34,517 nt of DNA from Verrucomicrobiales bacterium (GCA_016793645.1 JAEUHD010000224.1:1-34517); one strand, 5' to 3'; shown: positions 16,804 through 25,455, counted from the stretch's first letter. Numbers and translations are program-made. The notes: generated from the letters alone by a model not told the origin.

Positions 16804-18702
16804 TCATGGGGAATCCGCCGGCCTCCGGGTCCGGGACAACCATCGTTCCACCTCCTCCCAGGTCCCCGACGCGATCCCGCCCCCCCGCAGCCGGTGCCCG
16901 CCGGTGGCCACCGTTCTCACCGTCATGGGCACCTTCCAAGCCGCAGCCCGGCCGGACCACTCGTCCAGCAGGAACGCCGGGACTACATCATCATCCTGCG
17001 CCTGAATCACAAGCAATGGGCGGTGCCACCGGGGAAAACGACGCTCGGCCCACCGGGGATCCGGACGGGTCGCTCCAAAGAGGCGTTTCCGCTGGACGTA
17101 CTGGACATACGGGAGCTCGTGGGCCCTGCGGACGTCGAACCAGCGCGGAAGGTCGAACACACCCCCCAGGGTCACGCCTGCGTGGAAGGATTCCTCATCA
17201 CCCGTGATTGCGGAGAAGGCCAGGAATCCTCCAAAACTGGCCCCAACCACCACGACCTCCGATGGGTCGGCCCATCCCTGACCGATGGCCCATCGAACCC
17301 CGTCCACCAGGTCGGAAGTGGGCGCACCCGCCCACTTCCCCGCCCCCGCCTCCTGGAACCGGCGCCCGAATCCCGACGACCCACGATAGTTGACCTGCAA
17401 AACCGCCCATCCGCGTGACGCCAAAAACTGGGACTCCGGATCCCAGCCCCAGACATCCCGGGTCCACGGTCCTCCATGGACGAGAACGACCATCGGCTTC
17501 CGCCGTTGCCCCTCCACACCCGTCACGTATCCCGTCAGCACCTCGCCATCGCGCGCGAACCACTCCACGGGACTCCGCGGAGCCCCGGTCACGGGCGGTC
17601 CCGCCGGCCATGGGAGACCGCGGACGCCACCGGGTTCTCCCCGGGAAACCATCGCGTACTCCGGAGGAAGGCGATCACTCACCCTGGAAACGACGGCCCG
17701 GCGGCCGTCCCTCGACACACCCACCGGCTTCCAGATCCCTTCCGGGAAGCGTCCCGCCAGGGCTTCCGCCGTGGCCTTCCACTCCTCGTCAAACCAGGCG
17801 GTCTGCGGAAGCAATTGTTGCCAGGACAGGCTCAGGGGGTGGTCCCCGGAAAGCAGGAGTCCCCCATCGATGTCGAACCGGTCATCGACCGCGAGCACCC
17901 GCGAGAGCCGGCCGGCCTTCACATCCACCTCATAGACCCCGCGCGTGTCGCGCCCCAGTCGGGCGGAAATCCAACCCCTGGAACCATCCGGAGACAGCGC
18001 CAAAACCGAAATGGAATCGCCCGCCAAATCCCAGGACTCCACCGTGCGCCACGCCGCACCCCGGGGACCCTCCCATCGCACCCGAAGTTCCTGTCGGATT
18101 CCGGATACCGCCAGCGCCATGCGCGCCGTTCCCGAGTCGTCCGCAAACCATTCCACCACGTCTCCCGGATTCCGCGCGACCTGGACCACCCGCCCGGTTC
18201 CCACGTCCACCGTCAACACATCGAGCCAGGGCATGGGAAACCCGCCCGGAAACCGGTCCGCCGCAAAACCCTCCAGGCAGATCCGGGACAGGGCCGCCGG
18301 TTGCGGGTGGAACAGGCGGACGACGATGAACCCCGGTGGCATGGCCAACGGCTGGAGGGCGAACTCGGGACATCGAAGGAGCCAAAACCCGCCGCCCCCA
18401 CCGCCTTGATCGCCCAGGCTCAGCACCACCAGATCCTCGGAACCCGTCCACACCAGATCCCGAGCGTGTCCGCGGCCTTCGGGAATCGGAATCGAATGTC
18501 CGGACCCGGGGTTTCCAAACGGAGCCACCCAAAGCGTCCCATTCGTCTCTCCGCCCGAAATCCAGGCCACCCAGTTTCCCGCCGGGGAAATCACCGGAGC
18601 AACTCCGGATGGGGGCCAGAACCGGGAGGTGGGGAGTGACGACGCCCGCGCGGAGTCCACCAGAAACAGGAACAGCCCCAATACGAGCGCGAAACGGTGC
18701 AT
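16804..18702 (-). CDS. Secreted S9-family (prolyl oligopeptidase-type) peptidase
   Basis: A serine peptidase or acyl-aminoacyl peptidase-like protein of 632 residues with a signal peptide (about 1-20). Residues ~30-390 form the beta-propeller-like gating region. Residues ~395-625 are the alpha/beta-hydrolase domain, with HGGPWTR near 409, Ser489 in GASFGGF, Asp571 before VVP and His603 in GGH. The expected triad is therefore complete. The product is likely periplasmic. It lies between tRNA-His (77 bp upstream) and the secreted protease gene (80 bp downstream, same strand), so the two peptidases may be cotranscribed. The ATG at 18702 has no adjacent Shine-Dalgarno sequence; a GGAGG stretch sits about 29 nt upstream, too far to be useful. 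Confidence 0.92.
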   Translation of the reverse strand: MHRFALVLGLFLFLVDSARASSLPTSRFWPPSGVAPVISPAGNWVAWISGGETNGTLWVAPFGNPGSGHSIPIPEGRGHARDLVWTGSEDLVVLSLGDQGGGGGGFWLLRCPEFALQPLAMPPGFIVVRLFHPQPAALSRICLEGFAADRFPGGFPMPWLDVLTVDVGTGRVVQVARNPGDVVEWFADDSGTARMALAVSGIRQELRVRWEGPRGAAWRTVESWDLAGDSISVLALSPDGSRGWISARLGRDTRGVYEVDVKAGRLSRVLAVDDRFDIDGGLLLSGDHPLSLSWQQLLPQTAWFDEEWKATAEALAGRFPEGIWKPVGVSRDGRRAVVSRVSDRLPPEYAMVSRGEPGGVRGLPWPAGPPVTGAPRSPVEWFARDGEVLTGYVTGVEGQRRKPMVVLVHGGPWTRDVWGWDPESQFLASRGWAVLQVNYRGSSGFGRRFQEAGAGKWAGAPTSDLVDGVRWAIGQGWADPSEVVVVGASFGGFLAFSAITGDEESFHAGVTLGGVFDLPRWFDVRRAHELPYVQYVQRKRLFGATRPDPRWAERRFPRWHRPLLVIQAQDDDVVPAFLLDEWSGRAAAWKVPMTVRTVATGGHRLRGGGIASGTWEEVERWLSRTRRPADSP

Positions 18703-18778
18703 TCAGCGTTGGGGACTTCGACCGCCGGCCTCCTTCAAGGTCCGGCGCAGGGACGTCCGGCAGTCGCGAGGGAGGGAT

Positions 18779-18854
18779 TGGGGTGACCGACGGGACTCGA
18801 ACCCGCAACAACCAGAATCACAATCTGGGGATCTACCATTGATCTACGGCCACC
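18779..18854 (-). tRNA. tRNA-His (GTG anticodon)
   Basis: A cloverleaf can be drawn on the minus strand: G-1 at 18854, a seven-pair acceptor stem with one G-U, D-stem GATC/GATC, anticodon stem CCAGA/TCTGG around the loop TTGTGAT (anticodon GTG), a T-arm with loop TTCGAGT, C73 opposite the extra G-1, and an encoded CCA (18781-18779). The extra G-1:C73 pair is the histidine identity element. It is preceded by a well-formed promoter (18866-18894). No other tRNA gene is adjacent. Confidence 0.96.
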
Positions 18855-18865
18855 AACCGGGGGCG

Positions 18866-18894
18866 AAGCTAGGAATGGCCCGGGAGAGCGTCAA
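18866..18894 (-). promoter_or_regulatory. Promoter of tRNA-His
   Basis: TTGACG (-35, 18894-18889), a 17-bp spacer, TAGCTT (-10, 18871-18866) on the minus strand. This places the start about 5-6 nt before the mature 5' end at 18854, typical for a stable RNA gene. Confidence 0.7.
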
Positions 18895-19090
18895 GCGGCC
18901 CTTTTCCGGAAACCAACACCGTCAAACCCGCCGAACCGCCCCCGCCGGATCGGCACGGCTGACCGCCAGCACCCCCGAAAAACCAGTGCAAGTTTTGGCC
19001 GCGCTTCGCCAATTCACGACTGGCGCGTCCCAGCGGGAGGTCGATGCTCCCATCACCACCCACTCCAAACCCAAGCACCCCCTCATCGAG

Positions 19091-19687
19091 ATGAACGCCC
19101 CTTCCCAACACCCCACGGCCGCGTCCCGCACCCGTTTCGGACCCAGGCTGCTGATCCTCCCGGCCCTCCTCCTCCTCGGAATCTGCGCGTTTCGTTCGCA
19201 GGCGCAGGACGGGAACTACTTCCTGGACTTCACCTATGCATCCGGGGCCAATGCCGGATCCGCCGGATGGGGATTCCATCATGTGGACATCGACTGGACG
19301 GATGCTTCGAAGCCGACGTTGACCGAGTTTGAAATGCACTTCCGGGATTCGGGTGGGCGTTCCCTGGGGCAGTTCGGGCTGGCCGATGTGACCCAATTCG
19401 ACGGCAGCGCCATGTTCGACGGGGTTTTCAACACCGTCGGATTCGGACAATTCCAGGGAGATCGCTTCTCCCTCACTGGAGGCATCGATGCACCCGATCC
19501 GAACCTCACCCTCCCCTACACGGCGGTGATCGACTTCCCCAATGGCCGGACGACCTACACCATTGACGTCCGATACTCCCCCGCCGTCCCCGAACCCGCC
19601 GCCGCCCTCGGATTCGCCGGCGTCTCACTGGTCCTGTGGGCGGCGGCTACGCGTCGAAACAGGGGCCGTCCGGGCTCACGGAACTGA
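19091..19687 (+). CDS. PEP-CTERM sorting-domain protein
   Basis: A 198-residue exported protein. A basic N-terminus and hydrophobic stretch (LLILPALLLLGICAF) ending near Ala-Gln-Ala form a signal peptide. The mature part is beta-rich and acidic, with no recognised domain. The C-terminus has the tripartite sorting signal: VPEPAAALGF (PEP box), a hydrophobic helix (AGVSLVLWAAA), and an Arg-rich tail (TRRNRGRPGSRN). Such proteins are processed by an exosortase and are often exopolysaccharide or biofilm-associated; no exosortase gene is in this window. The ATG at 19091 was chosen because it starts the signal peptide, although the frame is open upstream across the tRNA region. It ends 46 bp from the convergent hydrolase gene. 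Confidence 0.85.
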   Translation: MNAPSQHPTAASRTRFGPRLLILPALLLLGICAFRSQAQDGNYFLDFTYASGANAGSAGWGFHHVDIDWTDASKPTLTEFEMHFRDSGGRSLGQFGLADVTQFDGSAMFDGVFNTVGFGQFQGDRFSLTGGIDAPDPNLTLPYTAVIDFPNGRTTYTIDVRYSPAVPEPAAALGFAGVSLVLWAAATRRNRGRPGSRN

Positions 19688-19733
19688 GCCGGACTTGAGG
19701 CATCGGGTCCCGTTCGACGCCGGCGGACGGACG

Positions 19734-20852
19734 TCATTGGGCCGGGAGGGTTCGAGCAAACCAGGAAATCATCTCGGCCCACATCTCCGGCGTATACGCG
19801 TGCCCGACCCCGGGATACACCACACTTCGAAACTCCCCGGGCCTCCCGCCGGCCACCCACGCGGGGGCCGCAATCCGTTCGATTGTGCGGATGCCCTCCA
19901 CCGGGGATCCGGCGTCCTGATCCCCGTTGAGGCACAGGAGGGACCGGGGTGCGATGCAGGCAATCACCGCCTCGGTGTCGAAATGCCGGAGCAGGCCCGG
20001 CGCGAAATAGTAGATGCCATGGTGGCGCAGGCCGCCGGCGGCAATGAGATCCTGATAGCGGGTCAGGCAGGCGACGGCGACGCCGGACCGGATGCGTTCA
20101 TCCAGCGCCATCAGCCACCAGGTCCGGGTGGCTCCCATGCTGATGCCCGTCGCGCCGATCCGGGAGGCGTCCACCTCCGGACGCGAACACAAATAGTCCA
20201 GCGCCATCAGGTCATCCCTGAGCAGCATTCCCCAGAGGGAGCGTCCCAGCCACAGCTCGAGTTTCGCCGCGCTCAGTTCCCCGGCGGATCCCCGGGTGGC
20301 ATCCGGCCCGGCGCCGTTGCGGGCGCCAAAGCACGGGGCGTCCACCGCCAGCACCGCGTAGCCGCGCCGGACCAGTTCCGGACCGGGGACAACCGGTGTG
20401 TGCCTCGACTCCAGCAATTCCGAAATGCCTCCGTCGTACTCCCCACCGTGCCAGTGGTTGTAAAGAATGCCGGGCACCGGCCCCTTCCGTCCCCTGGGAA
20501 GCAGCATCACCCCGGTGACGCGCGAACCCGCTCCGTTGTCGAAGTCGAAGCGTTCCTCGGTCCAGTCTCCGTGCTCCGCCCGATTCCGGATCACCACATC
20601 CGGTCGCGCCGGGCGGGGCGGCAGGTCGCCGAGGCATTTCCACAGGATCCCGCGAATCCGGACGCGCTGGGCTGCCGCCGCGGACGCGGTGGACTCCACC
20701 GTGAAGGTGGGAACGCCTCCCACCGCACGGATCCGCGCCATGCCCGCAACTCCATTGGTCTCGGTGGGTTCTTCGGACATCATGGGGACGGCGAGAAGAC
20801 ACGCCGCCGCCAGGCGAATCCAACGCCCCAGCGCCTGCACGCAGCCGCTCAT
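19734..20852 (-). CDS. Secreted alpha/beta hydrolase (dienelactone hydrolase/acetyl xylan esterase-like)
   Basis: A 372-residue protein with a likely signal peptide (about 1-24, IRLAAACLLAVPM). The hydrolase fold is visible: YNHWHGGEYDGG near 131 (oxyanion region), GYAVLAVDAPCFGAR near 164, Ser238 in GISMGAT (nucleophile elbow), Asp313 in NGDQDAGSP, and His351 in GVGHAYTP. The layout (a ~100-residue N-terminal extension, then the fold with a long insertion around residues 175-215) resembles secreted esterase/acetyl xylan esterase-like proteins of Verrucomicrobiota and Planctomycetota. The substrate is unknown; deacylation of plant or algal polysaccharide is a reasonable guess. It is transcribed alone, convergent to the PEP-CTERM gene and divergent from the transporter. 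Confidence 0.85.
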   Translation of the reverse strand: MSGCVQALGRWIRLAAACLLAVPMMSEEPTETNGVAGMARIRAVGGVPTFTVESTASAAAAQRVRIRGILWKCLGDLPPRPARPDVVIRNRAEHGDWTEERFDFDNGAGSRVTGVMLLPRGRKGPVPGILYNHWHGGEYDGGISELLESRHTPVVPGPELVRRGYAVLAVDAPCFGARNGAGPDATRGSAGELSAAKLELWLGRSLWGMLLRDDLMALDYLCSRPEVDASRIGATGISMGATRTWWLMALDERIRSGVAVACLTRYQDLIAAGGLRHHGIYYFAPGLLRHFDTEAVIACIAPRSLLCLNGDQDAGSPVEGIRTIERIAAPAWVAGGRPGEFRSVVYPGVGHAYTPEMWAEMISWFARTLPAQ

Positions 20853-21212
20853 GCACGGATCGTACCCGAAGCCGCCCGTCTGTCAGCACCCGAGCCCCGC
20901 CGGAACCACGAGGGCGGCAGACAACGAGGGGAAACACTCGATCGCCCCCGTTCCTCCCCGACCGCCGCGACGGTCCGAAGACGCAGAGTGCGCCTCCTTC
21001 CGTCAGCGGCTACGAACCGGGTAGCCGCGGAGGGTACGACGCGCTGACTCCCTTTCGCCGTGTGGAGGTTCGCGCGCGCAAACCCGACCGTGGCCTTGGT
21101 TCTTGAGTATCCAACCCGGCCTGCGACCGTCGCTCCGTCGAATCCCCGTGCCCGAATGCCGCCGCGAATCCTGGCGGGCCGGCAACGAGAACCGGTTCCG
21201 GCACATCCCAGA
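20853..21212. other. Gene-free 360-bp divergent intergenic region with nested inverted repeats
   Basis: No convincing gene is seen here. Between 21002 and 21048 there are nested inverted repeats: GCGGCTAC (21006-21013) with GTAGCCGC (21021-21028), loop of 7, and GTCAGCG (21002-21008) with CGCTGAC (21042-21048). The arms overlap, so the two hairpins are mutually exclusive in part. The segment about 20970-21110 has the look of a dispersed intergenic element. No promoter matching the TTGAC/TAG pattern was found for either flanking gene. Confidence 0.5.
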
Positions 21213-22532
21213 ATGCACTCCACCCGCAGCCCCCTGCCTGCGGAGCTTTCCGCCGCGGCGCCTTCCGGTGCGACCCGTTCCGCAGCCCCCTCTTCGGGGG
21301 TGGTGATCGCCACGGTCGCCGGCAACGCACTCGAGTTTTACGACTTCGTCACCTACGCCTTCTTCGCCGTCTACATCGGCAAGGCCTTCTTCCCGGCGTC
21401 CACGCCGCTGGGGAGCCTGCTCCTGTCCGTCGCCGTGTTCGGGGTGGGATTCGTGTCGCGTCCGCTGGGAGGCATCGTGATCGGACATTTCGCCGATCGT
21501 GCGGGGCGGCGCCCGGCCATGCTGCTGACGATCGCCCTGATTACGGTCGGAACCGCCGTCCTGGCACTCACGCCTCCCTACAGCCGGATCGGGATTGTCG
21601 CGCCCCTGATCGTGGTGGCCGCGCGATTGGTGCAGGGTCTGGCGCTCGGCGGTGAAGTCGGCCCGGCCACCGCGTTCCTGATCGAGATCGCGCCGTCCCA
21701 TCGGCGCGGGTTTTCGGCAAGCTGGCAACTCGCCAGCCAGGGAACGGCCACGCTGGCCGCCGGAATTCTTGGCGTCAGCCTGACCGCCACCCTCACCCCG
21801 GCACAGCTCGAGAGCTGGGGATGGCGGGTGCCGTTCGGGCTCGGACTTCTCCTCGTTCCCATTGCCGTGTATCTGCGGCGCCATCTCCCGGAGACTTTGC
21901 ACGGGGGACGGACGCCGGCACATCAATCCGGACTCCGGGGGGTCCGCCTCCACCGACGGATCCTGGGACTTTCCATCCTCCTGATCCTCGGCGGCACCGT
22001 GTCCACCTATGTGGGCAACTTCATGACCACCTTTGCCATCGCCACCCTGAAGATGCCCCCGCTGGCGGCGATGACCGCCACCGTCGTCGGGGGAGCGGCG
22101 ACGTTCTCCTGCTCCCTGCTGGGGGGATGGCTCTCGGACCGCTTCGGACGCCGACCCACCATGCTTTGGCCGAGAATCCTTCTTGCCCTCACGTGTGTCC
22201 CCGCGTTCCACGCGCTGATCGCCCATCCCACGCCCGCGATGCTGTGTTCGGTGACCCTTCTCCAAACCGCGCTGACCGCCCTCAGCGCGTCGGCCTCCAT
22301 TGTGGCCATCCCGGAGTTCCTGCCGCGCGGCTTCCGGGCCACCGGGCTTTCCCTGGCGTACGCGGCCGCCGTCACCGTCTTCGGCGGCACCACCCAGTTC
22401 ATCGTCACCTGGCTGATCGAGGTCACGGGAAACCCCGCGGCCCCCGCCTGGTACGTCGCCGGCACCAGCGTACTCTGCGCGGGTGCCATGATGCGGGTTC
22501 CCGAAACCCTCGGGCGACCGCTGGAGGACTGA
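21213..22532 (+). CDS. MFS transporter, MHS (metabolite:H+ symporter) family
   Basis: A major facilitator protein of 439 residues with about 12 hydrophobic helices. The opening GNALEFYDFVTYAFFAVYIGKAFFP and the loop 2-3 motif GHFADRAGRRPAM are typical of the MHS family, which includes citrate, tricarballylate, proline/betaine and shikimate symporters. The second-half copy of that motif is GGWLSDRFGRRPTM. The acidic residue in helix 1 and the RLVQGLALGGEVGPATAFLIE helix are also family-like and closest in feel to citrate/tricarballylate symporters, but the substrate is not assigned. The ATG at 21213 starts a short hydrophilic tail and fits the family length; the upstream open frame is proline/arginine-rich noncoding sequence. 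Rhomboid-like and DUF2071 genes follow on the same strand. Confidence 0.88.
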   Translation: MHSTRSPLPAELSAAAPSGATRSAAPSSGVVIATVAGNALEFYDFVTYAFFAVYIGKAFFPASTPLGSLLLSVAVFGVGFVSRPLGGIVIGHFADRAGRRPAMLLTIALITVGTAVLALTPPYSRIGIVAPLIVVAARLVQGLALGGEVGPATAFLIEIAPSHRRGFSASWQLASQGTATLAAGILGVSLTATLTPAQLESWGWRVPFGLGLLLVPIAVYLRRHLPETLHGGRTPAHQSGLRGVRLHRRILGLSILLILGGTVSTYVGNFMTTFAIATLKMPPLAAMTATVVGGAATFSCSLLGGWLSDRFGRRPTMLWPRILLALTCVPAFHALIAHPTPAMLCSVTLLQTALTALSASASIVAIPEFLPRGFRATGLSLAYAAAVTVFGGTTQFIVTWLIEVTGNPAAPAWYVAGTSVLCAGAMMRVPETLGRPLED

Positions 22533-22545
22533 CCCCGCCGCGGCA

Positions 22546-22586
22546 TGTCCCGCCTCACCGCTTGCAGCGAAGCGGGGCGTGGGACA
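22546..22586 (+). other. Imperfect hairpin between transporter and rhomboid genes
   Basis: An outer stem TGTCCC (22546-22551) pairs with GGGACA (22581-22586), and an inner stem CCGCTT (22558-22563) with AAGCGG (22570-22575), joined by a GCC/GGC pairing with small bulges. No U-tract follows. It could be an attenuator, an mRNA-stabilising structure or a copy of a dispersed repeat. Confidence 0.45.
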
Positions 22587-22607
22587 GCCTGTGCCCGGAA
22601 AGGGCGA

Positions 22608-23438
22608 ATGAACGAATACCGCGATTGGGGCGGAGTGTCCGACGAGCATCGGCCGGTCACCTACTGGCGTGGGTACCCCATCCACGCCTGCCACCTGATC
22701 GTCATCGTCTACTGCACCCTGATGGTGGGCGTGGCCGTCTCCGGTCCCGCCATCGAAGGAGTCGTGGATGCCCTGGGCTTCTCCAGCGCGAAGGTGCTGT
22801 CCGGACAACTCTGGAGGCTGGTGACCTACGGGCTGCTCAACCAACCCGGACTCGGGTTCGCCCTCGACATGCTGATGATCGTCTGGTTCGGACGCGAACT
22901 CGAGCGCCTGTTCGGACTCCGGCTATTTCTCTGGCTCTACGCGGGAATCTACCTGGTCCCCCCGATGGTGCTCACCGCGGTCGGACTCGCGCATCCGACC
23001 GTCCTGTTCGGCCAACCCGGCGCGCTCGCGCTCTTCATCGCCTTCGCCACCCAGTTCCCCGGAATGCCGGTCTTCTTCTCCCTGCTGGCCCAGTGGGCCG
23101 CCCTGATCCTGGTCGGGATCTTCGCCCTCATGGCCCTCGCGGCGCGCGATTGGACCGCCCTGATCCTGCTCGCCTCCACCTGCGGCTATGCCCACGGATT
23201 CGTGCGCTACCAGCAGGGCGGCTGGTCCCTTCCGGAATTCCGCCTGCCCCGTCGTCGCCCGAAACTCCGGTCGGTGCCGCGACCGGATCCGGAGGAGTCC
23301 GGGACGGACATTTCGGAAATGGATTCCCTGCTCGACAAGATCGCCCGTACGGGGCTCGGCAGCCTGACCACCGAGGAGCGCGCCCGGCTCGAAACCGCCC
23401 GAAAGAACCTGATGCGCCGCCGCGGCGGGGGCCGGTAG
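22608..23438 (+). CDS. Rhomboid-fold membrane protein, probably catalytically inactive, with DUF6576-type tail
   Basis: A 276-residue protein with about six membrane helices (residues ~25-198), then a Pro/Arg-rich linker and a conserved-looking tail (ISEMDSLLDKIARTGLGSLTTEERARLETARK, about 235-266) of the DUF6576 type found on rhomboid-family proteins. In active rhomboids a GxSG motif provides the nucleophile; here the equivalent stretch is FGQPGALALF (G135-Q-P-G138), so the serine is missing. The partner histidine survives in GYAHGF (His196). I infer a pseudoprotease. The ATG at 22608 has an AGGG box 5-6 nt upstream, a better site than the in-frame ATG at 22545. It is followed by the DUF2071 gene after 78 bp. 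Confidence 0.82.
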   Translation: MNEYRDWGGVSDEHRPVTYWRGYPIHACHLIVIVYCTLMVGVAVSGPAIEGVVDALGFSSAKVLSGQLWRLVTYGLLNQPGLGFALDMLMIVWFGRELERLFGLRLFLWLYAGIYLVPPMVLTAVGLAHPTVLFGQPGALALFIAFATQFPGMPVFFSLLAQWAALILVGIFALMALAARDWTALILLASTCGYAHGFVRYQQGGWSLPEFRLPRRRPKLRSVPRPDPEESGTDISEMDSLLDKIARTGLGSLTTEERARLETARKNLMRRRGGGR

Positions 23439-23516
23439 GTGCTCCAAAGCGTCCGGGCAGATCCCCTCATCCCGAGTCCAGCCACGCCCCCTTCACTCCC
23501 GAGCCCCAACCCGGCC

Positions 23517-24317
23517 ATGTCCATTCCCGCGCCCCCGATCCTGACCCCCGGCGGTCCCCCGCCGCCGCCGCTCCCGATCCCCTCCCGCGCACCCGTTCCC
23601 GTCCGGGAGCGCCCGAACCGCTGGTCGCTGGCCATGCAATGGCGCGATCTCCTGTTCGCCCATTGGTCCGTGCCGGCCGACGTGCTCAGCCGGTTTCTTC
23701 CGCGAACCTCGCCGGAACTCCACTTGGACACCTTTGAGGGACGCGCCTGGGTGGGCATCGTCCCCTTCACGATGCGGGGGATTCACTTCCGGGGCTGGCC
23801 GCCGGTTCCCGGGACCTCCGCATTCCCGGAATTGAACGTCCGCACCTACGTGACCTGCAACGGCCGTCCCGGCGTCTGGTTCTTCAGCCTCGATGCCGCA
23901 AGCCGTCTCGCGGTGCGCGCGGCGCGTGCCACCTATCATCTTCCGTACTTCGATGCGGACATGACCTCCGTGCCCCATGGGGACGGCGTGGCGTACGCGA
24001 GCTGGCGAACGCACCGCGGAGGCGGTGCCGCGGAATTGGTGGGCCGCTACGGACCTTCGGGAGCCGAGTTCCGAAGCGTCCCTGGAAGCCTGGAGCACTG
24101 GCTGACCGAACGGTACCGCCTCTTCGCGGCGGATCGTGCCGGGCGCCTGTTCCGCGGGGAGATTGAACACCCGCCCTGGCCGCTCCAGCCGGCCCGGGCC
24201 GAATTCGCCTCGCTCGACATGACCCGTTGGATGGGATGGGAGCTTCCGGACGAGCCGCCGCATTTGTTGTTTGCGCGAAAACTCAATGTCCGGGCCCACC
24301 GCCTCGTGCCCGCCTGA
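23517..24317 (+). CDS. DUF2071 (YqjF-like) protein
   Basis: A cytoplasmic protein of 266 residues in the DUF2071/YqjF family, whose biochemical role is not established. Family-like stretches are MQWRDLLFAHWSVPADVLSRFLP, FEGRAWVGIVPFTMRGIHFRG, FPELNVRTYVTCNGRPGVWFFSLDA, ARATYHLPYFDADM, and LEHWLTERYRLFA. The C-terminus ends in FARKLNVRAHRLVPA. A proline-rich start (about residues 4-28) precedes the domain and is unusual. The start could also lie a few codons further in. It ends 19 bp from the convergent serine-hydrolase gene, with a 7-bp inverted repeat between and around the stops. Confidence 0.85.
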   Translation: MSIPAPPILTPGGPPPPPLPIPSRAPVPVRERPNRWSLAMQWRDLLFAHWSVPADVLSRFLPRTSPELHLDTFEGRAWVGIVPFTMRGIHFRGWPPVPGTSAFPELNVRTYVTCNGRPGVWFFSLDAASRLAVRAARATYHLPYFDADMTSVPHGDGVAYASWRTHRGGGAAELVGRYGPSGAEFRSVPGSLEHWLTERYRLFAADRAGRLFRGEIEHPPWPLQPARAEFASLDMTRWMGWELPDEPPHLLFARKLNVRAHRLVPA

Positions 24318-24332
24318 TCCCCGCCGGGGATC
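24316..24332. other. Short inverted repeat at convergent gene ends
   Basis: GATCCCC (24316-24322) and GGGGATC (24326-24332) form a 7-bp stem with a 3-nt loop immediately after the DUF2071 stop. It would fold in transcripts of either direction, but no U-tract follows on either strand, so a terminator role is uncertain. Confidence 0.4.
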
Positions 24333-24336
24333 CGGG

Positions 24337-25455
24337 TCATCTCTCGGCCAGAATATGGTCCGGGGTGATCACCCGCGTGACCGCCTCCAGGACCGTGGCG
24401 GTCGGATGGGATCCTTCCTTCGGAATGTCCGAATTCGCCAGCACCACCAGGGTGATGTCGCGGCCGGGAAGGTAGAAGGCGCTGACGTTGTACCCGGGCA
24501 ATTCCCCCGTGTGACCCAGCCATCCGTGATTCTCACCGATCCCCAGGCCATAGCGCCGCGTCGCCGTATTGGGGGGAAGGGTCACCCAGGTCAGTCGTTC
24601 CTTCTGAAGCCGCGGAGACACCAGCACGCCCGTCGCACACGCCTTCGCCCAGATTCCCAGATCCCGGCGATTGGAGACCAGTTGTCCCGCGGTGAACGCC
24701 CAACTCGGATTCCGGTGCGTGGCATCCGCCACCGAGTCATCCAAGGTCTGCCGGGTGATGCCCCGGGCCAGGGGATCCGGCAGCGCGCCCTGGATGGGCC
24801 ATGAGGTCTGGTCCAGTCCCAGCGGCTTGAAGATGCGCTCCTGAAAAAACTCCGCGACGGGCCCGCCGGTGACCGCCTCGATCACCAGGCCCAGCAGCAC
24901 CGTGTTGGTGTTGATGTATTCCCAGCGCTCCCCGGGGGACGCGCGGAGGGGAAGGCGAAGGGCAACCTCCACCAACTCCCGCGGGGAATACACCCGGGCG
25001 GGATCGGAAATCATGCGGCGAACCCAGTCCTCGTCCGCAGTGTAGCTCGGAAGTCCGCTCGTCATGTTGGCCAGCATCCGCAGGGTGATGCGGTCGCCTC
25101 CGGGCACCCACGGAAGGTGGCGTCCCACGGGATCGTCGAGGGAGAGGCGTCCCTCATCCGCCAGTTGCAGGATCGCCGTGACCGTGAAGGTCTTCGTGAT
25201 GCTTCCGATCCGGAAATGCTCGTCACCCGTCATGGCGGCGCCGGACACCGGGTCGGCGACTCCGCGCGCCGCGAGGTAGGCTTCCCCCCCGGGCATCCAC
25301 ACCCCCACTGCGACCCCCGGCGAACTGATGCGGGAATACGCGGAGGCCACTGCGGCATCCAGGGCGTCCCGGGGCACGCCGGCCCCGGCCGGGGCTCCCC
25401 CCGGCCACGCGACCATGGGGATCAGGAGGGCCACGCAAACCCGGAGGATGCTCAT
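24337..25455 (-). CDS. Secreted serine hydrolase, R61/class C beta-lactamase fold
   Basis: A 372-residue exported protein with a signal peptide (about 1-25). All three motifs of the penicillin-recognising fold are visible: Ser85-x-x-Lys88 in GSITK, Tyr180-x-Asn182 in YINTN, and His315-Thr-Gly in GHTGELPG. HTG in place of KTG is the form seen in R61 DD-peptidase and many esterases of the family. It is more likely a D,D-peptidase or esterase than an antibiotic-resistance enzyme. The ATG at 25455 overlaps the stop of the lipoprotein gene by 4 nt, so the two form a coupled pair. Confidence 0.9.
   Translation of the reverse strand: MSILRVCVALLIPMVAWPGGAPAGAGVPRDALDAAVASAYSRISSPGVAVGVWMPGGEAYLAARGVADPVSGAAMTGDEHFRIGSITKTFTVTAILQLADEGRLSLDDPVGRHLPWVPGGDRITLRMLANMTSGLPSYTADEDWVRRMISDPARVYSPRELVEVALRLPLRASPGERWEYINTNTVLLGLVIEAVTGGPVAEFFQERIFKPLGLDQTSWPIQGALPDPLARGITRQTLDDSVADATHRNPSWAFTAGQLVSNRRDLGIWAKACATGVLVSPRLQKERLTWVTLPPNTATRRYGLGIGENHGWLGHTGELPGYNVSAFYLPGRDITLVVLANSDIPKEGSHPTATVLEAVTRVITPDHILAER

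Noticed and set aside
18779..18854. tRNA-His as an integration site of a mobile element
   Set aside because: No integrase, direct repeat of the tRNA 3' end or change of gene character was seen on either side.
21003..22844. Long minus-strand open frame (613 codons) opposite the MHS transporter
   Set aside because: Its product is polar, Gly/Arg/Asp-rich and without domains, while the plus strand encodes a 12-helix transporter with family motifs.
24337..25455. Antibiotic-resistance beta-lactamase
   Set aside because: The HTG motif and coupling to a lipoprotein fit a D,D-peptidase or esterase of the same fold better; nothing indicates acquired resistance.
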